Positions 1 to 6,267 of a DNA stretch of 64,000 nucleotides are shown here, one piece after another. A program made the position numbers and the translations under genes. This DNA is from Planctomycetota bacterium (GTDB taxonomy: Bacteria; Planctomycetota; SZUA-567; H5-PLA8): NCBI GenBank assembly GCA_023150555.1, contig JAKLKQ010000008.1:1-64000 (forward strand), read 5' to 3'. The notes beneath the pieces were generated by a model. The model searched no databases. It saw nothing but the letters and a program-made list of their open reading frames with translations, and had not been told where the DNA came from. Every line of letters begins with the position of its first letter. Positions within the stretch are counted from its first letter, which is position 1.

Positions 1-251
1 GACCATTCCGGATAGAGCATGGCGACCTCCAGCATCTTCTCGCGTTCTTCGGGCAGGAGTTGGTTCCACACGCGCCCCTTGTAGGGCGAGCGATCCTGCA
101 AATAGGCACGGCCCTGAAGGCGAAACCGCTTGCGCCACCGGTAGTAGGTCGATGGTGCCACATCGACGACAGCCAGGGCCTGCCGCACGGGCAGGCCGGA
201 GCCTTCGACCTGCCGGATGATCTCCAGCTTCTGTTCGGCACGCATGCGCAT
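1..251 (-). CDS. IS3-family transposase orfB, N-terminal part (runs off left edge)
   Basis: This frame begins at ATG 251 behind a good ribosome binding site (GGAGGT, 255-260) and stays open to the window edge. The visible 83 residues form a helix-turn-helix region with the motif APSTYYRWRKRF, which is typical of the segment before the integrase core (rve, DDE) in IS3 orfB proteins. The catalytic domain is outside the window. It lies 14 bases after the orfA stop and is in the -1 frame relative to orfA, so it could be made either by re-initiation or as an OrfAB fusion through slippage on the seven-A run at 286-280. Confidence 0.7.
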   Translation of the reverse strand, partial: MRMRAEQKLEIIRQVEGSGLPVRQALAVVDVAPSTYYRWRKRFRLQGRAYLQDRSPYKGRVWNQLLPEEREKMLEVAMLYPEW

Positions 252-265
252 GTACCTCCGGCGCT

Positions 266-595
266 CTACATGCCCAGACTTTTTTTATAGCGCAGGGCCG
301 TCAGGGTGGCTTCGGCCAGGGCCTTCTTCAGATCGTCGTTCTCCTGCTTGAGGCGCTGCACCTCGTCGCTGGTCGCATCACGCTTGGTGTCTTTGGTCAG
401 TCCGTTCTTCCCGGAGTCCAGGAAGGCCTTGGACCACTTGTAGTACATCGACGGCATGATGCCCTCCCGCCGGCAGAGTTCCGTGACCGGGATCTCGCCG
501 CGTAGGCCCTCAAGCACGATCTGGATCTTCTGCTCGGCGGAAAACTGCCTGCGGGTGGCCTTGCGGATCTCTTGGACGACGTTGCGTGCTGCCAT
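266..595 (-). CDS. IS3-family transposase orfA (HTH_Tnp_1)
   Basis: This 109-residue protein has the usual size of IS3 orfA. An N-terminal helix-turn-helix (about residues 15-60; motifs FSAEQKIQIVLEGLRG and CRREGIMPSMYYKWSK) recognises the element ends. It is followed by a leucine-zipper-like heptad region (LKQENDDLKKALAEA, about 83-100) that mediates oligomerisation in this family. The gene ends just after an AAAAAAA run, the place where IS3 elements commonly shift to the -1 frame to make the OrfAB transposase. Without the shift, OrfA usually acts as a repressor or modulator. The family call is secure; the subgroup was not determined. Confidence 0.85.
   Translation of the reverse strand: MAARNVVQEIRKATRRQFSAEQKIQIVLEGLRGEIPVTELCRREGIMPSMYYKWSKAFLDSGKNGLTKDTKRDATSDEVQRLKQENDDLKKALAEATLTALRYKKSLGM
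280..286 (-). promoter_or_regulatory. Candidate -1 frameshift slippery run in IS3 orfA
   Basis: A run of seven A (minus strand) lies eight codons before the end of orfA. Reading on in the -1 frame after it passes through the orfA stop without a stop codon and joins the orfB frame. This is the arrangement of programmed frameshifting in IS3 elements. The zero frame divides the run as AAA AAA A, which differs slightly from the classic A AAA AAG register, so transcriptional slippage is an alternative. Confidence 0.5.
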
Positions 596-639
596 CTCTG
601 ACTCCCTTCTGCTGGTCTCTCCAGCTTCGGGAGCCGACC

Positions 640-688
640 GCGGGTGTCAAATCCTTCAGGGCTACGCCCTTCCGGATTCGACACCCGC
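640..688. repeat. 49-bp imperfect palindrome (REP-like hairpin)
   Basis: The outer arms GCGGGTGTC and GACACCCGC are perfectly complementary. The inner part (AATCC/GGATT, then AGGGC and GCCCT around a TACG loop) continues the stem with few mismatches. It lies between the orfA start and the truncated RAYT transposase gene. The size and shape resemble REP/BIME hairpins mobilised by RAYT proteins, but it could also be a structural part of the IS end. Confidence 0.5.
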
Positions 689-719
689 CTCTCTTCCTAC
701 TTCTGTCCCACTTTCCTAG

Positions 720-1039
720 ACGTTGAACACTCACGACGCCGAACCCACGCTGCCAAGCCACCGATTTCCGTCGAAATTGCTCGTTTGCGTCGTGCGAACT
801 GGCGCCTTTCACCAGTTTGGCAACTTCGCTGGCGGATAGTTGGGGATCGATGCGAACCACCAGATGGATATGGTCCTCGGTGCCGCCTACGCCCTCGAAA
901 TAGACGCCGGGCGTCTGCCTGCATTTGTTGCGAATGTGCTGGTGAATGAATTTCTCCACCTGGGTTTCAGAAGGGGCGCATTGTTAGCTGTAGGCCAATT
1001 GAAATGGAGATAGATTTCACTGTAGGTATGTGTGCTCAT
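720..1039 (-). pseudogene. RAYT / IS200-like Y1 transposase remnant, frameshifted and truncated
   Basis: The N-terminus (MSTHTYSEIYLHFNW) starts at ATG 1039. After the LLKP motif near 965 the homologous continuation (EKFIHQHIRNKC, then EDHIHLVV and WQRGFGVVSV) lies in another frame, so about one base has been lost. The HIH motif is the metal-binding HUH signature of Y1 transposases of the REP-associated family. The frame loses similarity near 720, where the IS3 element begins, so the C-terminal helix with the end of the catalytic region is missing. The protein should be inactive. It sits next to a cluster of short palindromes, the usual substrate of such enzymes. Confidence 0.75.
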
Positions 1040-1059
1040 TGCCATTGTTCCTTGGGCCA

Positions 1060-1353
1060 AGCCGGCTGAAGCCGGCTGCCGGGATTTTGGAACTATGCCA
1101 CCACCAGCTAAAGCTGGTGGCAAACAACAGAAACACTTTTCTAAAGGCATCTCTTGCTTGCCACCACCTTCAGGTGGTGGAAGGAGCCCAGCATAAGATT
1201 TTTTTCAGCCGGCTTAAGCCGGCTTGCAGGTTTTTTGGGCCACTCCACCACCAGCTGAAGCCGACGTATGGCAACAGAAATACTTTTCTACAGGCATTTC
1301 TTGCTTGCCACCACCTTCAGATGGTGGAAGGCATCTATTCAAAGGTTTGTCAG
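1060..1353. repeat. Duplicated 147-bp block of REP-like palindromes
   Basis: Two tandem copies of a unit of about 147 bp (1060-1206 and 1207-1353) each hold three short palindromes: AGCCGGCT pairs (1060-1077, 1207-1224), a CCACCAGCT/AGCTGGTGG hairpin (1101-1120, decayed in the second copy around 1245-1265), and CCACCACCT/AGGTGGTGG (1161-1180, 1308-1327). The linker between them (for example ACTTTTCTA followed by AGGCAT) is also conserved. The second copy reaches the 3' end of the acyl-CoA dehydrogenase gene. The arrangement suggests REP/BIME units next to a RAYT remnant. Confidence 0.7.
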
Positions 1354-2555
1354 CCCTTGTACGGCCAGCCGGGCAGTTCGCAGCGCAGCGGGTGGTCCTG
1401 GCGCAGGCCCAGCGCGTAGCCGGCCTGGACCAGCTGGTGGATCTCCTTGCTGCCCTCGTAGATCACCGCGCCGCGGCTGTTGCGCCAGAAGCGCTCGACG
1501 GGGAACTCGTTGGAGAACCCGTAGGCGCCGTGGATCTCGATGGCGTGGTCCGCGCACTGCTGGCTGGCGACGGTGGCAGTCCACTTGGCCATGCTGACCT
1601 CGCGCGTGCAGCGCTTGCCCTGGTTCTTCAACCAGCCGCACTTGCGGACCAGCAGGTCGGACGCGTCGATGGACTGGACCATGTAGGCGAGCATCTGCTG
1701 CACGAGCTGGTGGCGGCCGATGGGCTTGCCCTCCGTGGTGCGTTCGCCGCAGTACTTCACGCTCGCGTCCAGGCAGGCGCGCATCAGGCCCACGCAGCCG
1801 GCGGCGACGGTGTAGCGGCCGTTGTCGAGCGCCGACATGGCGATCTTGAAGCCCTCGTCCTCGTGCCCGACCAGGTTCTCGGCGGGGATCTCGACGTTGC
1901 GGAAGGCCACACCGCCGGTGACGCCGGCGCGCACGCCCAGCTTGCCCTTCAGGACGTAGGGTTCGACGCCCTTCCACTTGCGCTCGACGATGAACGCGCT
2001 GATGCCGTGCGGGTCGCGGGCCTTCTGTTTCGCGCGGTCGGTGTAGGCCATCACCAAATACTGGTCGGCGACGGTGGAGAGGCTGATCCAGATCTTCTCG
2101 CCGTTGAGCACGTAGCGGTCGCCCTTCTTCTCGGCGAAGGCCTCCAGGCCCACCACGTCGCTGCCGGCGGCCGGCTCGGTGAGGCAGAAGGTCCCGATCT
2201 TGTCGCCGGTAGCCATGGGCGTGAGGTACTTCTGCTTTTGGGCCTCGGTGCCCCACTGCAGCAGGGCCAGGCTGTGCAGGCCGTTGTGTACGGAGATGAT
2301 CACGCGGGCGGAAGTGTCGACGTACTCGAAGGCCTCGCTGACGATGGCCAGGGAGTGGTAGTCCATGCCCAGCCCGCCGTACTGTTCGGGCAGGCAGACG
2401 CCCAGGTAGCCTTCCTTGCCCATGGCGCGGTATATGGATTCGTCGGGCGACTGGTTCTCGTCGCGTTCGCGCAGGCCGGGCTCGACGACGCGCTTGGCGA
2501 AGTCGAGGGCGCCCTCGCGCAGGGCCTCGTTGTCCGCGTTGTAGCTCAGGTCCAT
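1350..2555 (-). CDS. Acyl-CoA dehydrogenase
   Basis: This FAD-dependent enzyme introduces the alpha,beta double bond into an acyl-CoA and passes electrons to ETF. At 401 residues it has the usual family length. The FAD/substrate-binding signature FCLTEPAAGSD (about 123-133), NGEKIWIS (151-158) and the C-terminal helical bundle are all visible. The catalytic base is the Glu of VIYEGS (E367), as in short/medium-chain and butyryl-CoA-type enzymes. The chain-length specificity cannot be read from sequence. No ETF or thiolase genes are adjacent, so the gene seems to stand alone. A TATAGA hexamer at 2614-2609 may be its -10 box. The last codons run into the palindromic repeat block. Confidence 0.93.
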   Translation of the reverse strand: MDLSYNADNEALREGALDFAKRVVEPGLRERDENQSPDESIYRAMGKEGYLGVCLPEQYGGLGMDYHSLAIVSEAFEYVDTSARVIISVHNGLHSLALLQWGTEAQKQKYLTPMATGDKIGTFCLTEPAAGSDVVGLEAFAEKKGDRYVLNGEKIWISLSTVADQYLVMAYTDRAKQKARDPHGISAFIVERKWKGVEPYVLKGKLGVRAGVTGGVAFRNVEIPAENLVGHEDEGFKIAMSALDNGRYTVAAGCVGLMRACLDASVKYCGERTTEGKPIGRHQLVQQMLAYMVQSIDASDLLVRKCGWLKNQGKRCTREVSMAKWTATVASQQCADHAIEIHGAYGFSNEFPVERFWRNSRGAVIYEGSKEIHQLVQAGYALGLRQDHPLRCELPGWPYKG

Positions 2556-2963
2556 GGGAGGCGTCTCCTTGCAGATGTTGGCGTGTCCGAAGGCAGCTTA
2601 CCCGCGCCTCTATAGCGTTGGAAGGTCAGCCCGGAGTACTACCCCCGGTCCGGCACGGGCAGCGCTTATTGTTCTGAAAACGCCGAACGGTCGCCAAACA
2701 CCTTGCATAGGGGAGTTTAGGACGTTTCTGCACGTGTGCAACGTCGCTCGAGCGGGCCGAAATCGACCGGGCGGAAGGTAAAAGTTTCGTAAGAAGGCCT
2801 TTTCCGGAGATGGCCTGAAAGACGCAGGGTATTCTCGCGTATAGGGTTGGTAGGTGACCGAAGAATTTCGCCGCCGGTGACAATTTAGAGAGAACCTTTG
2901 GGACGCAGGACCGTCTACAACGTTGGAAGGTAAGAAAATCCGGGAGGCGCTCAGAGGTCTTCC
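2556..2963. other. Divergent intergenic region, no gene seen
   Basis: These 408 bases separate the divergent acyl-CoA dehydrogenase and PrcB-like genes. They contain a possible minus-strand -10 (TATAGA, 2614-2609), a partial inverted repeat TGCACGTGTGCA (2729-2740) related to palindromes at 21.65 and 41.4 kb, and a short direct repeat CGTTGGAAGGT near 2616 and 2919. I see no convincing coding frame, tRNA or riboswitch. Confidence 0.4.
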
Positions 2964-3518
2964 ATGGTCAACAACATTCGAAGAGCACTCGGTTTCATGC
3001 TCATGCCTGGCGGCAACCGCCAGCCTCTGCCCGAAGTACCCCACCAGGCCGACCAGATCGTCGTGCGCGCTTCGGCACTGCGCGGGTACTCCGACAAGGA
3101 CGCCCAACTCCGTTTCATCATGCTGACCGGCCAGGACGAGTCCGCCGTGCTGCGCAACCTGCGCGCCGTCGTGGTCGAGCGCGAGAAGCCGCCGGCGAAG
3201 GCCTGCAATCCCGAAGGTCTTAACCTGGTTATCTTTCGCGGCGTGTTCGGCAGCGGCGGTTACGGCCTGAAGGTCACCGAGGTCGCCTGGCAGGACGGTA
3301 CGTTGGTGGTCGACTGCGATTTCGAGGATCCCGGTGCGGGGATCCGGACCACCGCCGGCTTCACGCAACCCGCGGCTTTGGTGCCCCTGAAGGCCCTGCC
3401 GCCGGGCAAGTACCATGCGTCGTTGCGCGTGCGCCGCCTTCGCCGGTCTTCCGAAGGGGTCGTCTGCGAAGCCCCTGCCGCGGAGATCGGCTCGCTGAGT
3501 TTCAAGGTTTCCGCCTGA
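2964..3518 (+). CDS. PrcB C-terminal-domain-like protein
   Basis: This protein of 184 residues has no signal peptide or membrane segment. The central part (FRGVFGSGGYGLKV, about 90-103, followed by a beta-rich stretch ending near 150) has the conserved 'G-GGY-i-V' pattern of the PrcB_C domain, known from a subunit of the Treponema dentilisin protease complex and from many uncharacterised proteins. No protease gene is nearby. The start is ATG 2964, with a weak GAGGT upstream. A strong terminator follows, so it appears monocistronic. The family assignment rests on the motif pattern; the function is unknown. Confidence 0.6.
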   Translation: MVNNIRRALGFMLMPGGNRQPLPEVPHQADQIVVRASALRGYSDKDAQLRFIMLTGQDESAVLRNLRAVVVEREKPPAKACNPEGLNLVIFRGVFGSGGYGLKVTEVAWQDGTLVVDCDFEDPGAGIRTTAGFTQPAALVPLKALPPGKYHASLRVRRLRRSSEGVVCEAPAAEIGSLSFKVSA

Positions 3519-3569
3519 CCGGGCGGTAGCCGCAGTAGAGAAGGGCCTCCTCTCTTCTCTCTCTCCACG

Positions 3570-3603
3570 GGAACCCCGCCATGTGGCGGGGTTCCTCGTT
3601 TTA
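3570..3603 (+). terminator. Rho-independent terminator after the PrcB-like gene
   Basis: A perfect GC-rich stem (AACCCCGCC / GGCGGGGTT) with the 4-base loop ATGT is followed by CCTCGTTTT. It lies about 50 bases downstream of the stop at 3518, in the right orientation. Confidence 0.85.
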
Positions 3604-3973
3604 AGGACCTTTACACAACTTCCCATTAGCTAAAATTGGCTAATGTGTTACCGGCCTTGCAGTGTGAACATGCATTAAGATGAAAGTAGGCTGCAATCTG
3701 GTATGGATTTGCGGGGGCGTTGGTGGTTTACTGACAATTGGAGAGATCAGTCCGATTGTCCTATATTATTATAAGTTTTTGACATGGAACTAGTTGAGGG
3801 AAAGCCATCTTTACATACTTTTCGGAATGGAAAATGTTGAAATTGCTGTTGACAGGGGTAGATTGTGAATATAGGGAAGGCGTTGATTTGCTTGACCCGG
3901 ATGAGCTAAGCGGCAGTGATCCTAACTGGGTGAGTATTCCGACTTGATGTAAGCACTGAGCTTGGAGGATGTT
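3604..3973. promoter_or_regulatory. AT-richer leader with two inverted repeats upstream of the HTH-receiver gene
   Basis: This 370-base stretch is visibly richer in A/T than its surroundings and has no credible gene. Two inverted repeats stand out: ATTAGC-8 nt-GCTAAT (3625-3630/3639-3644) and GACAAT-16 nt-ATTGTC (3733-3738/3755-3760), the second followed by a TA-rich run. TTGACA hexamers occur at 3779-3784 and 3849-3854, but neither has a good -10 at 16-18 bases. The palindromes are plausible operators, perhaps for the DNA-binding protein encoded just downstream. Confidence 0.4.
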
Positions 3974-4651
3974 ATGGCCATTAGGCAGACGCGGTCCGCA
4001 CGTAAAGGTCGGGGCAAGAAGCGCCGGAAGCGCAGGGAGCCGTCGGTGGTGGCCGAGCAGGCCGCCGTGTACGGGTTCAAGGCGCCGGCCGAACTGCCCC
4101 CGGGTGAGCGCTACATCTCGCCTAACCAGGCCGGCCGGATCCTGAACATCACCGGCGAAGCGGTCAAGCAGTGGATCTACCACCGCCGACTCCCCGCGAT
4201 CAAACTCAGCAACGGCTACTGGAAGATCAAGGTCTCGGACCTCGAGCAGTTCATGCAGATGCGGCAGGATCTGACCCAGCGCCGCATCATGGTCATCGAC
4301 AACGCCGGCGCGCAGTTGGACGAGCTCTCCAGCGCCATCGAGAAGCTGGGGCACCAAGCCGTCGTCGCCCATAACGCCACCGACGCCCTGCTCAAGGCCG
4401 CCGACCTGTACCCGTCGCTGTTCATCGTGAATGTCTCGGCGACCGCCGCCGACGCCTGGAAGCTCATCGCCAAGATCCGCAAGAGCCGCAACATCAAGAC
4501 CCTGCCGATCATGATCGTCTCCGACCACGACTTGAAGGAAGGCGACTCCGAGAAGGCGCAGAACCTGACCCTGCAGGGCTTCCTGAAGCGCCCGATGAAG
4601 GCGCAGGCCATCGCCCAGGAAATCCAGAAGGTCCTCGACCGCATCATGTAA
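3974..4651 (+). CDS. Excisionase-type HTH fused to a degenerate response-regulator receiver domain
   Basis: This 225-residue protein starts at ATG 3974, with GGAGG five bases upstream; a TTG four codons earlier is less likely. A very basic N-terminal tail (about 3-22, rich in R and K) precedes a MerR/excisionase-like DNA-binding domain (46-95; ISPNQAGRILNIT, VKQWIYHRRLPAIKL). This is followed by a CheY-like domain (103-225). The phosphoacceptor position carries Asn (N153 in LFIVNVS) rather than Asp, while the conserved Ser (S183) and Lys (K205 in GFLKRPM) remain, so it probably does not switch by Asp phosphorylation. The order, DNA-binding domain first and receiver last, is the reverse of ordinary response regulators. 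No histidine kinase is nearby. A role as a phosphorylation-independent transcription regulator is an inference. Confidence 0.75.
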   Translation: MAIRQTRSARKGRGKKRRKRREPSVVAEQAAVYGFKAPAELPPGERYISPNQAGRILNITGEAVKQWIYHRRLPAIKLSNGYWKIKVSDLEQFMQMRQDLTQRRIMVIDNAGAQLDELSSAIEKLGHQAVVAHNATDALLKAADLYPSLFIVNVSATAADAWKLIAKIRKSRNIKTLPIMIVSDHDLKEGDSEKAQNLTLQGFLKRPMKAQAIAQEIQKVLDRIM

Positions 4652-4654
4652 GCC

Positions 4655-4674
4655 CGGCGCCGAACGCGGCGCCG
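4655..4674. terminator. Hairpin between convergent genes
   Basis: A perfect 8-bp stem CGGCGCCG / CGGCGCCG with loop AACG fills the space between the convergent stop codons at 4651 and 4675. It lacks a long U tract, so it may be a weak bidirectional terminator or an mRNA 3'-end stabiliser. Confidence 0.55.
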
Positions 4675-5352
4675 TTACTCCACGAGCAGGCGTTCGGCGC
4701 AGCGGTAGGCGGCGACGCCGAACGCCACCGCCACGTTCAACGATCCCTTGCTTCCCCGCATCGGCAGATGGCAAACGGCGTGGCAGCAGGCCAGCGTCTC
4801 CGCGGCCAGACCCGATACCTCGTTGCCTACCGCCAGGCACAGCGGCGCGCGCAGGTCGCCCGCCTCCAGCGCGTCGCTCAGCGGACGGCTTCCGGGCGCC
4901 AGTTCCAGGCCTACCACCAATACGCCCGCGTCCTTCAGGCGCGGCAGGATCTCCAGTGCGCTGGTGTGGTAGTTCCACGCGACGTGGTCCTCGGCGCCCA
5001 GGCTGGTCTTGGCGATCTCCTTGCGCGGCGGGCAGCCGGTGATGCCGCACAGATGCAGGCGCGCGAAGCCCGCGCCGTCGGCAGTGCGGAAGATCGAGCC
5101 CACGTTCCACAGGCTGCGCACGTCTTCCAGCAGCGCGACCAGACGCTCGCTGCCGGGCGGCGCGTCGGCGCCCCCGCGGGCGGCGCCGGCGTGTTCCCGG
5201 CGGCGGCGCTCCTTCTCGATCTGCTTCAGGATCTCGCGCGAGCGGAAGGTGATCACCTGCCCGCAGTCGGGGCAGGGGCCGTTCTTGCCGGCCTTCTCGT
5301 CGGGGACCTCGAAGGTCAGCCGGCAACGCGGGTTGGGGCATTCGGTCAGCAT
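4675..5352 (-). CDS. TrmH/SpoU-family RNA 2'-O-methyltransferase with N-terminal zinc ribbon
   Basis: This SPOUT-class, S-adenosylmethionine-dependent enzyme is expected to methylate the 2'-O-ribose of tRNA or rRNA. The three SpoU motifs are clear: NVGSIFRTADG (83-93), LAVGNEVSGL and MRGSKGSLNVAVA (near the C-terminus), which build the trefoil knot and SAM site. The N-terminus adds a Cys4 finger (C5, C10, C27, C30) and a basic helix, an accessory that TrmH proteins usually lack and that may bind RNA. The target nucleotide is unknown. At 225 residues the length suits a minimal SpoU domain plus the finger. A TATAAT box sits six bases before the ATG, so the mRNA may be leaderless. Confidence 0.88.
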   Translation of the reverse strand: MLTECPNPRCRLTFEVPDEKAGKNGPCPDCGQVITFRSREILKQIEKERRRREHAGAARGGADAPPGSERLVALLEDVRSLWNVGSIFRTADGAGFARLHLCGITGCPPRKEIAKTSLGAEDHVAWNYHTSALEILPRLKDAGVLVVGLELAPGSRPLSDALEAGDLRAPLCLAVGNEVSGLAAETLACCHAVCHLPMRGSKGSLNVAVAFGVAAYRCAERLLVE

Positions 5353-5358
5353 GGCGGC

Positions 5359-5364
5359 ATTATA
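5359..5364 (-). promoter_or_regulatory. -10 box TATAAT, six bases before the SpoU gene
   Basis: On the minus strand the sequence reads TATAATgccgccATG. A start of transcription 6-7 bases after the -10 would fall on the start codon itself. No good -35 match is seen at the usual distance. Confidence 0.5.
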
Positions 5365-5388
5365 GCGCCTGAAATGGACGGCGGCGCG

Positions 5389-6162
5389 TCAGGGTTGCAG
5401 TTCGCGGGCGACGGCCGCGCGCAGGTCGTCCATCGGCAGGAACTTGCCAGGACACAGGGTCGCGGCGCCTTCGCGCACGTCGCGGTGCCCGTAGATGCGT
5501 TCGGGCGGGATGCGGAAGCGCCTGCAGAGTTCGGCGATCAGAGAGACGGTTGCCTGGAACTGCGGCTCGCCGGGCCGGGTCTCCTCGAAGTTGCCCACCA
5601 GGCAGACGCCGATGCCGTGCGCGTTGTACTCGGCGGAGTGCGCGTGCGCGCCCCGGTCCTGGCGCCGCCAGCGGGGGCCGGCTTCGATGGCGCCTGCCGG
5701 CGTATCGGAGCCGTTACCGACCACGAAGTGGTAGCCCAGGCTCTCCCAACCTTTGACCTTGCGGTGGTACTCGTCGAAGGCTCGCGCGCCGCCGCGGGTG
5801 GAGGCCGAATGGTGCACGACGACCGAGGTCCAGTCCCGGGGCGTTACGTCGGCATCGTAGGCCAGGGCCTTGGGCAGAGCGTAGGTTGGCGGCGAAGGCG
5901 GCAGCGCGGCTACGGCCGAGCCGGGCAGTTCGATGGGCGCCAGGTCCAGCGCCGCGGCGGCCGGGTCGAGCGCCGTGCCGGCATAGGCCGCGTACAGGGC
6001 CAGGACCAGGGCGAAGGCCAGCAGCCCCGAGCCCAGCAGCACCCACGACCGCAGGTAGGGCTTGGCCTCGCGCGGCGTGTACGGCCCGCCGATGGCGGGC
6101 ACGCCGCGGCTGGTCGTCAGGCCCTTGCGCAGGCCGTCGATGAACTGAGGCAGGACCTTCAC
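5389..6162 (-). CDS. Membrane-anchored N-acetylmuramoyl-L-alanine amidase (Amidase_2/PGRP fold)
   Basis: This zinc amidase would cleave the bond between N-acetylmuramic acid and L-Ala of peptidoglycan, outside the cytoplasmic membrane. An uncleaved transmembrane anchor lies at about 38-62, followed by a Pro/Ala-rich linker and the amidase domain (105-255). Zinc ligands are H117 (VVVHHSAS), H226 (YGHRDV) and C237 (ATLCPGKF); other family signatures are HSAEYNAHGIGVCLVGNF and the Tyr of GYHFVV. The length of 257 residues is typical for an anchored single-domain enzyme. Initiation is at GTG 6162. A cell-wall amidase agrees with evidence that planctomycetes have peptidoglycan. Confidence 0.9.
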   Translation of the reverse strand: MKVLPQFIDGLRKGLTTSRGVPAIGGPYTPREAKPYLRSWVLLGSGLLAFALVLALYAAYAGTALDPAAAALDLAPIELPGSAVAALPPSPPTYALPKALAYDADVTPRDWTSVVVHHSASTRGGARAFDEYHRKVKGWESLGYHFVVGNGSDTPAGAIEAGPRWRRQDRGAHAHSAEYNAHGIGVCLVGNFEETRPGEPQFQATVSLIAELCRRFRIPPERIYGHRDVREGAATLCPGKFLPMDDLRAAVARELQP

Positions 6163-6267
6163 GCAACCATCCCCGGCATGATCAGAGCGGCGAGTTCCCC
6201 TGATCGGGTATCGGCCGGACGGAGGTAGGGGTGAAAGGAATTGCGGAAAGGCCGTCGCGTACCTTGC

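Larger units (their letters stand above)
1..720 (-). mobile_element. IS3-family insertion sequence, partial
   Basis: Two consecutive minus-strand reading frames, a small HTH/leucine-zipper orfA and the beginning of orfB, have the layout of an IS3-family element. The 3' part, with the DDE catalytic domain and one terminal repeat, lies beyond the left edge. The right boundary is set near 720 because the reading frame of the neighbouring RAYT transposase loses its expected continuation there. The exact terminal inverted repeat and any target duplication cannot be fixed without the other end, so the boundary is uncertain by 10-20 bases. Confidence 0.6.

Noticed and set aside
1060..1353. CRISPR array
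   Set aside because: Only two large copies, with several palindrome types and conserved rather than variable spacers.
1224..2615. Long plus-strand open frame opposite the acyl-CoA dehydrogenase
   Set aside because: It lies wholly antisense to a gene with clear family motifs, and its Ala/Gly/Val/Leu-rich translation is typical of a GC-rich shadow frame.
3761..5341. 526-codon minus-strand frame across the HTH-receiver and SpoU genes
   Set aside because: It is a shadow of two well-supported genes, with Arg/Pro/Gly-rich translation and no motif.
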